From positions 706,908 through 770,907 of the forward strand of contig JACGXE010000002.1 of assembly GCA_014138095.1 (NCBI GenBank): a stretch of DNA of 64,000 nt. The letters are read 5' to 3'. The notes beneath the pieces are model-generated. The model was not told where the DNA came from. It saw only the letters and a program-made list of their open reading frames with translations, and made no database searches. This document shows positions 57,291-64,000 of the stretch, piece after piece; positions within the stretch are counted from its first letter, which is position 1, and each line of letters begins with the position of its first letter. This DNA comes from Ochrobactrum sp. RH2CCR150. Its GTDB lineage: Bacteria; Pseudomonadota; Alphaproteobacteria; Rhizobiales; Rhizobiaceae. The translations under genes and the position numbers were made by a program.

Positions 57291-57968
57291 CTAGAATAAA
57301 CTTGCCTGTGCTTCCTCGATGTGATTGCTTGGCGTTAGGTCGATCAGATCAGCGTCTGGCAGGGGTTTCTGCATGTCCTTGGCTTCATTCCACGGCGCAC
57401 GTAGCCAAGTATCTATTTCTTCCGTGGTGCGGAGTATGACCGGCATTGCCTTTGGATGAACTGGCCAGACAACGCCATTCGCCTCGGTCGTAAGAAATGC
57501 AAAGATATCGATCTCGACCAGACCTTCTTTACGCTTTCGGATCGCTTTCCATCGCGTCCAAAGTCCAGCGAACGCAAACAAAGGCTTTTCCTCATTCAGA
57601 GCAAACCAGTGAGCGGGGAGCTTTCCAGTTTTCGGATCGCGGACTTTACCGTACTCGGAAAATGAGGTGGCCGGGACGACGCAACGATGCTCGACGCCAA
57701 ACCATGGCCGCCAATGCCCTGACTTGAGATTTCGTATGTTGGTAACGCCGCTGTCCACGTCAGATTTCAACTTCTCTGGCGGTGTCGGCATGCCCCATCG
57801 AAGCATCGCCAGTTCCGGCTCATCGCCTTTGACATTTCTCAACACTGGCGCGGGATAGTCGGGATAGATATCCAACTGTGGATCGATGCGGTTCGTCATA
57901 TCCGAGAATTTCGGGAACAGGCGGCGCATGGCCTCATGGTTCGTCGTGATGTTGTATAGATTGCACAT
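57291..57968 (-). CDS. SRAP / HMCES-YedK abasic-site protein
   Basis: The 225-residue protein begins MCNLYN, giving the catalytic Cys2 at the mature N-terminus, and keeps the SRAP landmarks: 'TNIRNLKSGHWRPWF' (about 76-90), Glu105 in 'SFSEYGK' and His171 in 'VHPKAMPVI'. SRAP proteins crosslink to abasic sites in single-stranded DNA and protect them. I chose ATG 57968 because the Cys must be second. AGGAGG lies just upstream. Confidence 0.93.
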   Translation of the reverse strand: MCNLYNITTNHEAMRRLFPKFSDMTNRIDPQLDIYPDYPAPVLRNVKGDEPELAMLRWGMPTPPEKLKSDVDSGVTNIRNLKSGHWRPWFGVEHRCVVPATSFSEYGKVRDPKTGKLPAHWFALNEEKPLFAFAGLWTRWKAIRKRKEGLVEIDIFAFLTTEANGVVWPVHPKAMPVILRTTEEIDTWLRAPWNEAKDMQKPLPDADLIDLTPSNHIEEAQASLF

Positions 57969-58088
57969 GCGCGCCTCCTCTTTTGCGAAAAGAATAGTGC
58001 GCTTATGATCTGCGTCCATACGTTGATGGAACATCACTGCGATAAGACTGTTACCTTAGACGATTGAACATGCCGAGGAGCCGGTCGA

Positions 58089-58358
58089 ATGAAATGGATA
58101 GCTGTAGCAGTTGGCCTCGTGGTCATGTCCAGCGCGTCATTTGCGCAAGGATCTGGAGCGCCATCGCAATCTGGTGGGCAGGAACCTGAAGTGCCGGGTA
58201 ACCCTCCAGCAGCACCGGGCCAGCCACCATCCGATCCAGACAGCACCCAAGTCCCGTCGTCGCAAAAGCAAGATCAGATACAGAAGCCGGAGATAGACGC
58301 ATGTTCGCCTGGGCAGGAAGCAAAAACCTGCGTTGAAAAGCAGCGTGGCACCAAGTAG
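58089..58358 (+). CDS. Secreted Pro/Gln-rich small protein
   Basis: An 89-residue protein with a Sec signal peptide (about 1-20, 'AVGLVVMSSASFAQG') and a mature part rich in Pro, Gly, Gln and Ser with two Cys near the end. GAGGAG precedes the ATG. It is the only rightward gene in this part and is divergent from SRAP. A periplasmic role is likely; function unknown. Confidence 0.6.
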   Translation: MKWIAVAVGLVVMSSASFAQGSGAPSQSGGQEPEVPGNPPAAPGQPPSDPDSTQVPSSQKQDQIQKPEIDACSPGQEAKTCVEKQRGTK

Positions 58359-58361
58359 CTC

Positions 58362-58547
58362 TTATTTGCGCCGTCCAGCCAAGGCTTCTTCGCCTTCCTG
58401 TTTATGCTCACGGCAGAACCAGAGTTGAGCCGTAGCGGTCTTGTAGCCGAACGTTCCCCACACCTTGCAGCCCTTCGCATCGCAGAAGTGCTCAAACAAC
58501 TTGTTGCCTTTGGCGCTGGTAGTTCTGTCGGTCTTGTACCCAGTCAT
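58362..58547 (-). CDS. Small Cys/Lys-rich hypothetical protein
   Basis: A 61-residue basic protein with CDAKGCKVW and a later WFCREHK, four potential metal ligands of a zinc finger. It is last in the leftward cluster of small genes. No family name. Confidence 0.6.
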   Translation of the reverse strand: MTGYKTDRTTSAKGNKLFEHFCDAKGCKVWGTFGYKTATAQLWFCREHKQEGEEALAGRRK

Positions 58548-58550
58548 TCT

Positions 58551-58796
58551 CTATCTCGGTGGTTTTGTAATCCCGAATTGTGCATCGCCCTTGGCTGTAC
58601 AGGCCTTGCACCGCATTCGCGGGTGCAAATCCTCGAAGTAGGTGTGCGTGCCAAACTTTCGCAGAATGATGGTTCTGTCCACCGATCCGATATGACCGCA
58701 GCGACAGCAATAGCCGTACAGTTCGTACCAGCCAAACAAATCCATTATCCGAGCCGAAGCAGGCATTTCCTTCAGGAAGGTCGGTCTTATTCTCAT
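58551..58796 (-). CDS. Small zinc-ribbon-like protein
   Basis: An 81-residue protein with CCRCGH and CKAC pairs (about residues 30-33 and 67-70), consistent with a zinc ribbon. Its ATG overlaps the stop of the upstream gene. Related small proteins occur in phage early regions. Confidence 0.65.
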   Translation of the reverse strand: MRIRPTFLKEMPASARIMDLFGWYELYGYCCRCGHIGSVDRTIILRKFGTHTYFEDLHPRMRCKACTAKGDAQFGITKPPR

Positions 58797-59089
58797 TTCT
58801 CAAAATACGTCTCCCACGGCTTGGAAGACTTATCGGCAGGGTCGTGCGGCTTGCCGCCGTAGAGACGGATGAACTCGTTCTGTCCCTCCCGAGTGTTAAA
58901 GCGCGCAATGCTAAATTCCGTCAGATTGTGTTGAGCTCCACCCCAAAGCCGATACCCGCCCAATCTCTCTCGGTCGTTCAACATTTGAACGAGGTTTGTT
59001 CGGTGCCAGTCTGTGAGGTGAAGCACTACCTGAAACGGGTAATCTTTATTGATAAGGCTTTTTGGCGGCTCACCGCGTGAACGGCTCAT
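58793..59089 (-). CDS. Small protein, tandem paralogue of 59106 gene
   Basis: A 98-residue protein ending 'EFIRLYGGKPHDPADKSSKP' plus 'WETYFEK'. The upstream gene product ends 'AFMRRHGGKPFGVTASADKWE', so both share the 'F+RxxGGKP...W' signature, and both have a preceding beta segment. They look like a duplicated pair. Confidence 0.65.
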   Translation of the reverse strand: MSRSRGEPPKSLINKDYPFQVVLHLTDWHRTNLVQMLNDRERLGGYRLWGGAQHNLTEFSIARFNTREGQNEFIRLYGGKPHDPADKSSKPWETYFEK

Positions 59090-59105
59090 TTGGGAGACTC
59101 AATTC

Positions 59106-59354
59106 TTATCGCACAACGATTCTTTCCCACTTGTCGGCAGAAGCGGTAACGCCAAAAGGCTTGCCGCCATGCCGACGCATGAAAGCGCTCATGCACTTTT
59201 CAGTAGGGAAACTGAATACGCAGAAATCGATTCCGGATTTGCGGGCCATGCGATGAGGTAAGCGGGCGCCAAGGCGATCGGCGTCGCGGTGTACTTCGCG
59301 CCGGGCGCATTTCAGAGCGTAAGCTTCAGGAAGGGCGACTTGGAACGTTTTCAT
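59106..59354 (-). CDS. Small protein, tandem paralogue of 58793 gene
   Basis: An 82-residue protein with 'FSFPTEKCMSAFMRRHGGKP' aligning with the downstream gene product. ATG 59354 overlaps the previous TGA. Function unknown; probably a conserved small phage protein. Confidence 0.65.
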   Translation of the reverse strand: MKTFQVALPEAYALKCARREVHRDADRLGARLPHRMARKSGIDFCVFSFPTEKCMSAFMRRHGGKPFGVTASADKWERIVVR

Positions 59355-59539
59355 CACGCTGCCCTCTTGAATAGGTCAGCGCGTTGGCCATGCGTAATGG
59401 CGAGGCGAGAAAGTTCGACTTCGCGCGCCAGAAAGTCACGCTCTTTCAGGAGCGCCTCAATGGCCGCGTGCACATCGCCGCCGTGGTAGGCGAGTACCTG
59501 CTGAATTTCGTCTTCATAATTTTGCACAAGAGCGTTCAT
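59354..59539 (-). CDS. Small helical hypothetical protein
   Basis: A 61-residue helical protein beginning MNALVQNYEDEIQQVLAYHGG, with AGGAGG ahead of ATG. It starts the leftward cluster that runs away from the integrase. Promoter expected in 59540-59650. Confidence 0.65.
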   Translation of the reverse strand: MNALVQNYEDEIQQVLAYHGGDVHAAIEALLKERDFLAREVELSRLAITHGQRADLFKRAA

Positions 59540-59676
59540 GGCTTCCTCCTGCTAATTTAGATGTTCCCATTTTGTTCTCATGCAGAACGAAAGTCAACAG
59601 GGGACGATTCCGTATCGTTGGCTTGTCGGTTCGTGTGCCGTTGTATATTATGTGCCAAAATTATCAGGAGTTCATT

Positions 59677-60822
59677 TTGGCCAAAATTAAGAAGCGATCC
59701 TGGGAGAATGCCAGCGGACAGCATGAGGCTTGGCAACTCGATTTTACGGATCGTCTCGGCAAGCGGCACCGTGAGCAGTTCACAAAGAAGCGCGAAGCAG
59801 AAGCAAGGCTGGCTGAACTCATCGCCACGACAGGTTCAGCCACTTACAAGGAAGAGGCGAAGAAAACTACAGTTGCGGATGTTTGCGACGATTTCTATAA
59901 AGCCATGGAGCTACGCCACAAGCGCGGCGAGAAGGTCGTTCAGTCCTATCTTCGGACGACAAAGCAGCATTTCGATAATTGGATCAACCCTACCGATGAA
60001 AGCAGCATTGGCTTCGAAAACGGCATTGGCGAGAAAACGCTGGCAGAGCTAACGACAGCCGATGTCATCAAGTTTCGTGATGACATGCGCAATGCTGGGG
60101 CGGGAATTGTCACAACGCGGCGCGTCCTAGGCACGTTAAGCCGCACCCTCAAGCATGGTATTGAAACGAACAAGGTCGGTGTAAACGTTGCGAAGGGTGT
60201 CCGCGTCATTGGAAAGCGAGACGAAGGATCTGAGCGAGTAACGCCGCCGTCTAAGATGGCTTTAGCGGCAATTCTCAATCTGGCTCAGGCGCCTATCGAC
60301 CTGCGTATCCGCTTTGCCGCTGCCACTGGCCTGCGTGCTTCCGAACAGTGGGCGCTGCGATGGACGCATATAGATATGGAAAACGGTCACGTCAGTGTCG
60401 AGACGCGCGTTGATGCCTATGGCGAGTTTGACACGACAAAGTCAGGGGCGGGCCGCCGAACCGTTCCAATCGGCAAGGCGATGATTGATCAGCTGAAGAC
60501 GTGGAAAGCGTCGTCCAAGCATAACGGATTTGACGACTTCGTGTTTGCCGACAGCAGGGGCGGATTCATCAGGCACACGAACTTTATGAAGCGGGATTGG
60601 AAACCCCTTATAGCCGAGACAAACGCCCCGGATATCGGATGGCACGCCTTGAGGCATTATGCGATTTCGACGTGGATCGAAGCCGGCCTTTCCCCCAAGG
60701 CCGTGCAGACATTGGCAGGGCATGCCAGTTACGCAATAACCATGAATCGATACGGCCATCTGTTCCCATCCGACGATCATAAGGCAGCATTCGACAGGAT
60801 TGCCGAAACGCTAGCCTCATGA
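59677..60822 (+). CDS. int: Tyrosine-family phage integrase
   Basis: A 381-residue tyrosine recombinase with Arg220 ('TGLRASEQWAL'), His323-x2-Arg326 ('WHALRHYA'), His349 ('LAGHASY') and Tyr359 ('MNRYGHLF'). The N-terminal arm-binding domain and a SAM-like core-binding domain (about 65-165) precede it. It integrates and excises the phage at tRNA-Lys. TTG 59677 is chosen for AGGAG seven bases upstream; ATG 59650 would add nine residues but lacks such a site. Confidence 0.95.
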   Translation: MAKIKKRSWENASGQHEAWQLDFTDRLGKRHREQFTKKREAEARLAELIATTGSATYKEEAKKTTVADVCDDFYKAMELRHKRGEKVVQSYLRTTKQHFDNWINPTDESSIGFENGIGEKTLAELTTADVIKFRDDMRNAGAGIVTTRRVLGTLSRTLKHGIETNKVGVNVAKGVRVIGKRDEGSERVTPPSKMALAAILNLAQAPIDLRIRFAAATGLRASEQWALRWTHIDMENGHVSVETRVDAYGEFDTTKSGAGRRTVPIGKAMIDQLKTWKASSKHNGFDDFVFADSRGGFIRHTNFMKRDWKPLIAETNAPDIGWHALRHYAISTWIEAGLSPKAVQTLAGHASYAITMNRYGHLFPSDDHKAAFDRIAETLAS

Positions 60823-60882
60823 TAGATTGGCACACAAATGACACATGATGCAAATAACGTATTGAAAATAAACATGTTATTC

Positions 60883-60932
60883 ACTGACTTTTAATCAGTA
60901 GGTCCAGGGTTCGAATCCCTGCGCGCTCACCA
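60883..60932 (+). other. attR: 3' fragment of tRNA-Lys(TTT)
   Basis: ACTGA-CTTTTAA-TCAGT (anticodon arm, TTT), a five-base variable loop, CAGGG-TTCGAAT-CCCTG (T-arm), acceptor strand CGCGCTC and encoded ACCA end at 60932. The matching 5' half (acceptor GAGCGCG, D-arm) is absent upstream. It lies 60 bp past the integrase and is the expected core duplication of tRNA integration. Confidence 0.88.
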
Positions 60933-60944
60933 CTTTTCCAAGAT

Positions 60945-61184
60945 TTACTTGATTGTCTCGCCAGTCTTCGGATCAATTTTGATTTCGACTTTCGCGCCGT
61001 TTTTCATGAGATACTCTATCTCATAATAACCGCGGTCATTCCAATCGACCTCATCGACATATGCAAAATCCGCCGACTGCTCGATCTTTGAAATGATGTC
61101 AGAGAGCTTCTGTCCTTCAGGGGCTGCAGCTAATGCCAGACTACAAGTCGTCGCAAATGCCAGAACGGTGAGCAATAAACGCAT
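60945..61184 (-). CDS. Periplasmic PepSY-domain protein (host)
   Basis: A 79-residue protein with a Sec signal peptide (about 1-19) and a PepSY module ('KLSDIISKIEQSADFAYVDEV', 'GYYEIEYLMKNGAKVEIKIDPKTGE'). PepSY domains often inhibit or chaperone peptidases. AAGGAG precedes ATG. First host gene right of attR. Confidence 0.85.
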   Translation of the reverse strand: MRLLLTVLAFATTCSLALAAAPEGQKLSDIISKIEQSADFAYVDEVDWNDRGYYEIEYLMKNGAKVEIKIDPKTGETIK

Positions 61185-61282
61185 CGCTTATCTCCTTTTC
61201 CATTGGTTGCAACGGGAGATATAGGCCCGCATTCGCCAATGTTAAGGAACAGAAGCCCTGATCCTACGAAAGATGAGCGAAC

Positions 61283-61711
61283 CTACGAGGCCTCTTCCTC
61301 AATGGCGGTCTCTGCGATCTGTTGAGCGCCGCTATTAATCTGGTGCGCCGCAAGGAAGCCCAGCCAGACGGCAATCAGGCATATGATGACCGAGAGGCCA
61401 ATATTGAGAAGGGCTTTGCCGGGCTGGCCAGCTCTCAGAAGATCCAGTGTTTGCAGGCTGAAGGACGAAAAGGTGGTGAAACCGCCACAAACGCCGACCA
61501 TAAAGGTCAGGCGCCAGATTTCGGGCACGGCGAAGCGTCCATGTTCGAGCGTCAGCGTTCCAAAAAAGGAAATTGCGAACGATCCCACGATATTGATGAC
61601 AATAGTGCCCCAGGGCAGGTCACGGCTCACCGGCAGCATTAAAAGGGCGAGCCAATAACGCGCCACGCTTCCGATCGCTCCGCCGAGCGCCACCATGATG
61701 GTTGCTTGCAT
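61283..61711 (-). CDS. crcB: CrcB/Fluc fluoride channel (host)
   Basis: The 142-residue membrane protein has four membrane segments and Fluc hallmarks: '[11 protein letters not shown]', '[10 protein letters not shown]' with the conserved Asn, and '[13 protein letters not shown]' with the pore Phe/Thr track. It exports fluoride as a dual-topology dimer. No fluoride riboswitch consensus was found upstream. Confidence 0.93.
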   Translation of the reverse strand: MQATIMVALGGAIGSVARYWLALLMLPVSRDLPWGTIVINIVGSFAISFFGTLTLEHGRFAVPEIWRLTFMVGVCGGFTTFSSFSLQTLDLLRAGQPGKALLNIGLSVIICLIAVWLGFLAAHQINSGAQQIAETAIEEEAS

Positions 61712-61971
61712 AATTCACCTGTCAAAATTGTGGAACGAATACGCTTGCTGGAGAGAAGCGGGCAGGGAGCACCCTAGAACCTCGACGGCTCCGACCATCG
61801 ACGTATTGCGTTCCTATTGTCAATTCGATCAGGAGTCATCAGCCAGAAAAGGCGGTTTCGGGAGAACCCCATTCCCATCATGCGCATTGATTATATATAA
61901 ATGCCAAGGCTCACGTCAACGACACCATCCTGTCAGAAGGCCGGTTCGTTACGCTCGAAAAGCGTCCGCGT

Positions 61972-62481
61972 CTACAGACGCGCGACGCGATTTCGCAAGG
62001 CGTCGCTCACGCGATAAATGGCGGAGGCAGGCGCAGGCAGGGTGCGCCGCATGAAGGCGACTTTCTTTAGATAGCGGTCGATCCGCCATGTCGCCCAGGT
62101 TCCACCACGAAAATAGGCAACATCGCCGGCTTTCAGCGTGCGTTGTTTCCCATCTGCATCGGTCACATGCACTTCGCCTTCGAGAATATAGACCGTTTCA
62201 TCCCATCCGAAATACCAGCGAAACTCGCCGGCGGTGCAATCCCAGATCGCGGTGAAAGCCGCACGGTCGCCACTGGAGGACTGTTCACATGAACGCGCCA
62301 GTGGCGATCCTTCCAATATCCAGTCCGGATTAATTGGTGCTGGCTTTAACTCCATGTCGAAAGCGCTGTCTGCGATAAGCGCAGGCTGAACCGGCGTGCT
62401 AAAAATATTAGGCTTGAAGACATTGGGCATAGTACGCGCAACTGCCATAACGGTTGTTGCCAGCATGAATTTCCAGGCCAT
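61972..62481 (-). CDS. Cupin (DUF861-type) protein (host)
   Basis: The 169-residue protein has the cupin_3 pattern: 'AIWDCTAGEFRWYFGWDETVYILEGEVHV', 'LKAGDVAYFRGGTWATWRI' and 'YLKKVAFMRR'. An N-terminal hydrophobic stretch may be a signal or a membrane segment. ATG 62481 has GGGGGA ahead. The 260 bp upstream of 61972 (61712-61971) holds nothing else I recognise. Confidence 0.85.
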   Translation of the reverse strand: MAWKFMLATTVMAVARTMPNVFKPNIFSTPVQPALIADSAFDMELKPAPINPDWILEGSPLARSCEQSSSGDRAAFTAIWDCTAGEFRWYFGWDETVYILEGEVHVTDADGKQRTLKAGDVAYFRGGTWATWRIDRYLKKVAFMRRTLPAPASAIYRVSDALRNRVARL

Positions 62482-62743
62482 GAAATCCCCCGAATAATGT
62501 TGGCCCGTGTTTAAAGACAAAGAGTCGGAAAAGTATTAATTCGCGTGCGAAAATTGACACGAATACAACCGGAAATTTCGGCGTCGAGGCGGGGCTCACA
62601 GCACTAATTGTACATCAATTTTATTGAACGCATTGTGATTGCTAAACAATGAAAATGAAACAAGACCTGTGATAAGTGTGATTGCGAGCCTCCTGAGAGC
62701 AGGGGGCATTGTCAGATCGATCCCGATAAGAGGCGCACGAGCT

Positions 62744-63853
62744 ATGAGCCAGACGAAGCTATTTTCTCCATTGGAAGTGGGCGGTTTGCATCTCAAAAAC
62801 CGCATTGTGATTGCTCCAATGTGCCAGTATTCGGCCGAGGACGGCAAAACGACGGACTGGCACCTGATGCATTTGGGCAATCTGGCCCAATCCGGAGCGG
62901 GGCTGTTGACGATTGAAGCAACAGCGGTCAGTCCCGAAGGCAGGATCAGCTACGCGGATGTCGGCCTTTATTCCGATGAAACCGAGGCTGCACTGCAACG
63001 GACACTCGACGGCGTTCGTCGCTGGTCGTCAATGCCAATCGCTATACAGCTGGCTCACGCAGGCAGAAAGGCATCCACCGATTTGCCGTGGCTTGGCGGA
63101 CGTCAGATTGCGCCAACGCACGAAAATGGCTGGCAGACCATCGCGCCGTCTGCGTTCGCGTTCAATTCTGCCGACAATGCTCCGACACAGATGGACAAGG
63201 ATGAGTTGAAGCGCATCCGCGAAGCATTTGTAGATGCCGCCAAACGCTCTGCGCGACTGGGTTTGGACGCGATCCAGATTCATGGCGCGCATGGTTATCT
63301 TCTGCACCAATTTCTGTCGCCGCTGTCGAACAAACGTGACGACGAATATGGTGGTTCGCTCGAAAACCGCATGCGTTTCCCATTGGAAATTTTCGACGCC
63401 GTTCGTGCTGTCTTTCCGGCAGATCGTCCAGTCACGATGCGGCTCTCCGGAACGGACTGGGTTGATGGCGGCTGGGACGTCGAACAGACAGTAGCGTTGT
63501 CAGAAGCCCTGGCCGCGCGAGGCTGCGCGGCAATTCACGTTTCGAGCGGCGGACTTGACGCAGGTCAGAAAATTCCGGTTGGACCGAGCTATCAGGTGCC
63601 GCTGGCGCGCGCCGTCAAAGCAGCGGTCAATATTCCAGTTGTGGCTGTCGGTCTCATTACCGATTTCGAGCAGGCAGAAGCAATCCTGTCGACCGGCGAT
63701 GCAGATATAATCGGACTGGCCCGCACGGTACTCTACGATCCGCGCTGGCCTTGGCATGCAGCAGCCCATTTCGGCGAGACCATCGAAGCTGCACCACAGT
63801 TTCTGCGTTCACAGCCGCGCCAGTTCCGCAATCTCTTTACGCAGATGATTTGA
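62744..63853 (+). CDS. Old yellow enzyme, NADH:flavin oxidoreductase (YqjM-like, host)
   Basis: The 369-residue protein is a class III old yellow enzyme: 'LKNRIVIAPMCQYSAEDGKTTDWHLMHLGN' (Cys for flavin tuning), 'IQLAHAGRKAS', 'DAIQIHGAHGYLLHQFLSPLSNKRDDEYGG' and 'RLSGTDWVDGG'. It binds FMN and reduces activated alkenes with NADPH. ATG 62744 begins the conserved core. Confidence 0.93.
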   Translation: MSQTKLFSPLEVGGLHLKNRIVIAPMCQYSAEDGKTTDWHLMHLGNLAQSGAGLLTIEATAVSPEGRISYADVGLYSDETEAALQRTLDGVRRWSSMPIAIQLAHAGRKASTDLPWLGGRQIAPTHENGWQTIAPSAFAFNSADNAPTQMDKDELKRIREAFVDAAKRSARLGLDAIQIHGAHGYLLHQFLSPLSNKRDDEYGGSLENRMRFPLEIFDAVRAVFPADRPVTMRLSGTDWVDGGWDVEQTVALSEALAARGCAAIHVSSGGLDAGQKIPVGPSYQVPLARAVKAAVNIPVVAVGLITDFEQAEAILSTGDADIIGLARTVLYDPRWPWHAAAHFGETIEAAPQFLRSQPRQFRNLFTQMI

Positions 63854-63877
63854 TAGGTTTGTTCGACTAGAACCTGT

Positions 63878-63902
63878 AAGGGGCAGCCATCGGTTGCCCC
63901 TT
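63878..63902 (+). terminator. Terminator after the old yellow enzyme gene
   Basis: AAGGGGCAGCC-AT-CGGTTGCCCCTT, a strong hairpin with A and T on its flanks, 25 bp after the stop. Confidence 0.75.
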
Positions 63903-64000
63903 CAATGTGAGTTCATGCTGAACCGCGACTTTTAGAGTTAGAGTTTATTCATATCGATGTCTGTTTGCGACAAGTTTCTGACGGAAGATCTCTGCCGGTG

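Larger units (their letters stand above)
1..60932. mobile_element. Integrated temperate siphophage (prophage), right end complete
   Basis: A contiguous phage genome is visible: repressor, early replication genes, HK97-type packaging and head genes, long-tail genes with tape measure, lysis genes and a tyrosine integrase. The right limit is set by a 3' tRNA-Lys fragment directly after the integrase (60883-60932); beyond it genes are ordinary chromosomal ones. No second copy of that tRNA fragment occurs in the window, so attL and the intact tRNA should lie to the left of position 1. All modules needed for lysis, packaging and morphogenesis look intact, so the element may be inducible; this last point is inference. 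Confidence 0.95.

Noticed and set aside
56906..57439. Rightward 177-codon frame
   Set aside because: It covers the well-supported leftward gene 56999-57280 and the SRAP gene end, has no ribosome-binding site and no family resemblance.
61712..61971. Fluoride riboswitch upstream of crcB
   Set aside because: The minus-strand sequence before crcB lacks the conserved riboswitch segments.
1..64000. CRISPR array, rRNA genes or insertion sequences
   Set aside because: No regularly spaced repeats, no rRNA sequence and no transposase gene or paired IS ends were seen.

Overview
The window is almost entirely an integrated, apparently complete temperate siphophage, followed by about 3 kb of host chromosome. 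The host looks like an alphaproteobacterium of the Rhizobiales, most likely Brucellaceae (Brucella/Ochrobactrum type). This rests on the flavour of the flanking genes (PepSY protein, CrcB/FluC, cupin, old-yellow-enzyme), the many DUF families typical of rhizobial phages (DUF982, DUF6511, DUF3310, DUF669) and frequent ANDN-type protein ends; no 16S rRNA gene is present to settle it. The left prophage end lies outside the window. The right end is at about 60.93 kb, where a 3' fragment of tRNA-Lys(TTT) sits beside a tyrosine integrase (59677-60822) and marks attR.

Left to right: 0-2 kb is the lysogeny switch, with a leftward small-gene operon and a LexA/CI-type repressor facing a TTGACA-17-TATCTA promoter embedded in two direct operator repeats. 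2.4-20.7 kb is the rightward early region: small translationally coupled genes, a Sak4-like ATPase, a DUF669 protein, a phage sliding clamp (dnaN), a Cas4/RecB-like nuclease, an SF2 helicase, an N4/N6 methylase that lacks its C-terminal part, a Dcm-type methylase, another PD-(D/E)XK nuclease and a Prim-Pol/helicase. An AT-rich repeat-bearing gap at 20.7-21.1 kb is a possible replication origin. 21.1-24.2 kb holds a VRR-NUC protein, a possible late regulator, a phage tRNA-Met and two HNH proteins.

24.2-47.9 kb is the rightward late operon: terminase, HK97-type portal, S49 protease and capsid, connectors, major tail protein, tail chaperone, tape measure, GTA-like tail-tip proteins, fibres, a GH19 endolysin with C-terminal membrane anchor, nested Rz/Rz1 spanins and a small membrane protein. 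It is repeatedly interrupted by genes on the opposite strand: CsbD; a membrane protein/DUF6966-like/lipoprotein cassette; a small membrane protein; an acyltransferase-3; and a DUF982 protein with a 32-residue membrane peptide. Just beyond the lysis genes comes an AT-rich two-gene operon (48.3-49.9 kb) encoding a LOTUS-like protein and an unknown His/Cys-rich protein. These minus-strand islands are the best candidates for lysogen-expressed (moron or anti-phage) functions, and the 48.3-49.9 kb pair is the best candidate for an undescribed system.

50.1-54.1 kb is a second rightward early-type block (metallophosphoesterase, HNH, DUF7768-like, DUF3310). It starts with a leader that repeats the one at 21.0 kb. 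54.2-59.5 kb is mostly leftward: two tandem Ku paralogues with no LigD in the window, a SRAP (abasic-site) protein and a string of small proteins, suggesting a phage DNA-end and repair cluster. Many early genes share the translation leader ACACGAGGAG, often behind a hairpin with a CYACCAA loop, so each early unit seems built from a repeated terminator-plus-leader module.
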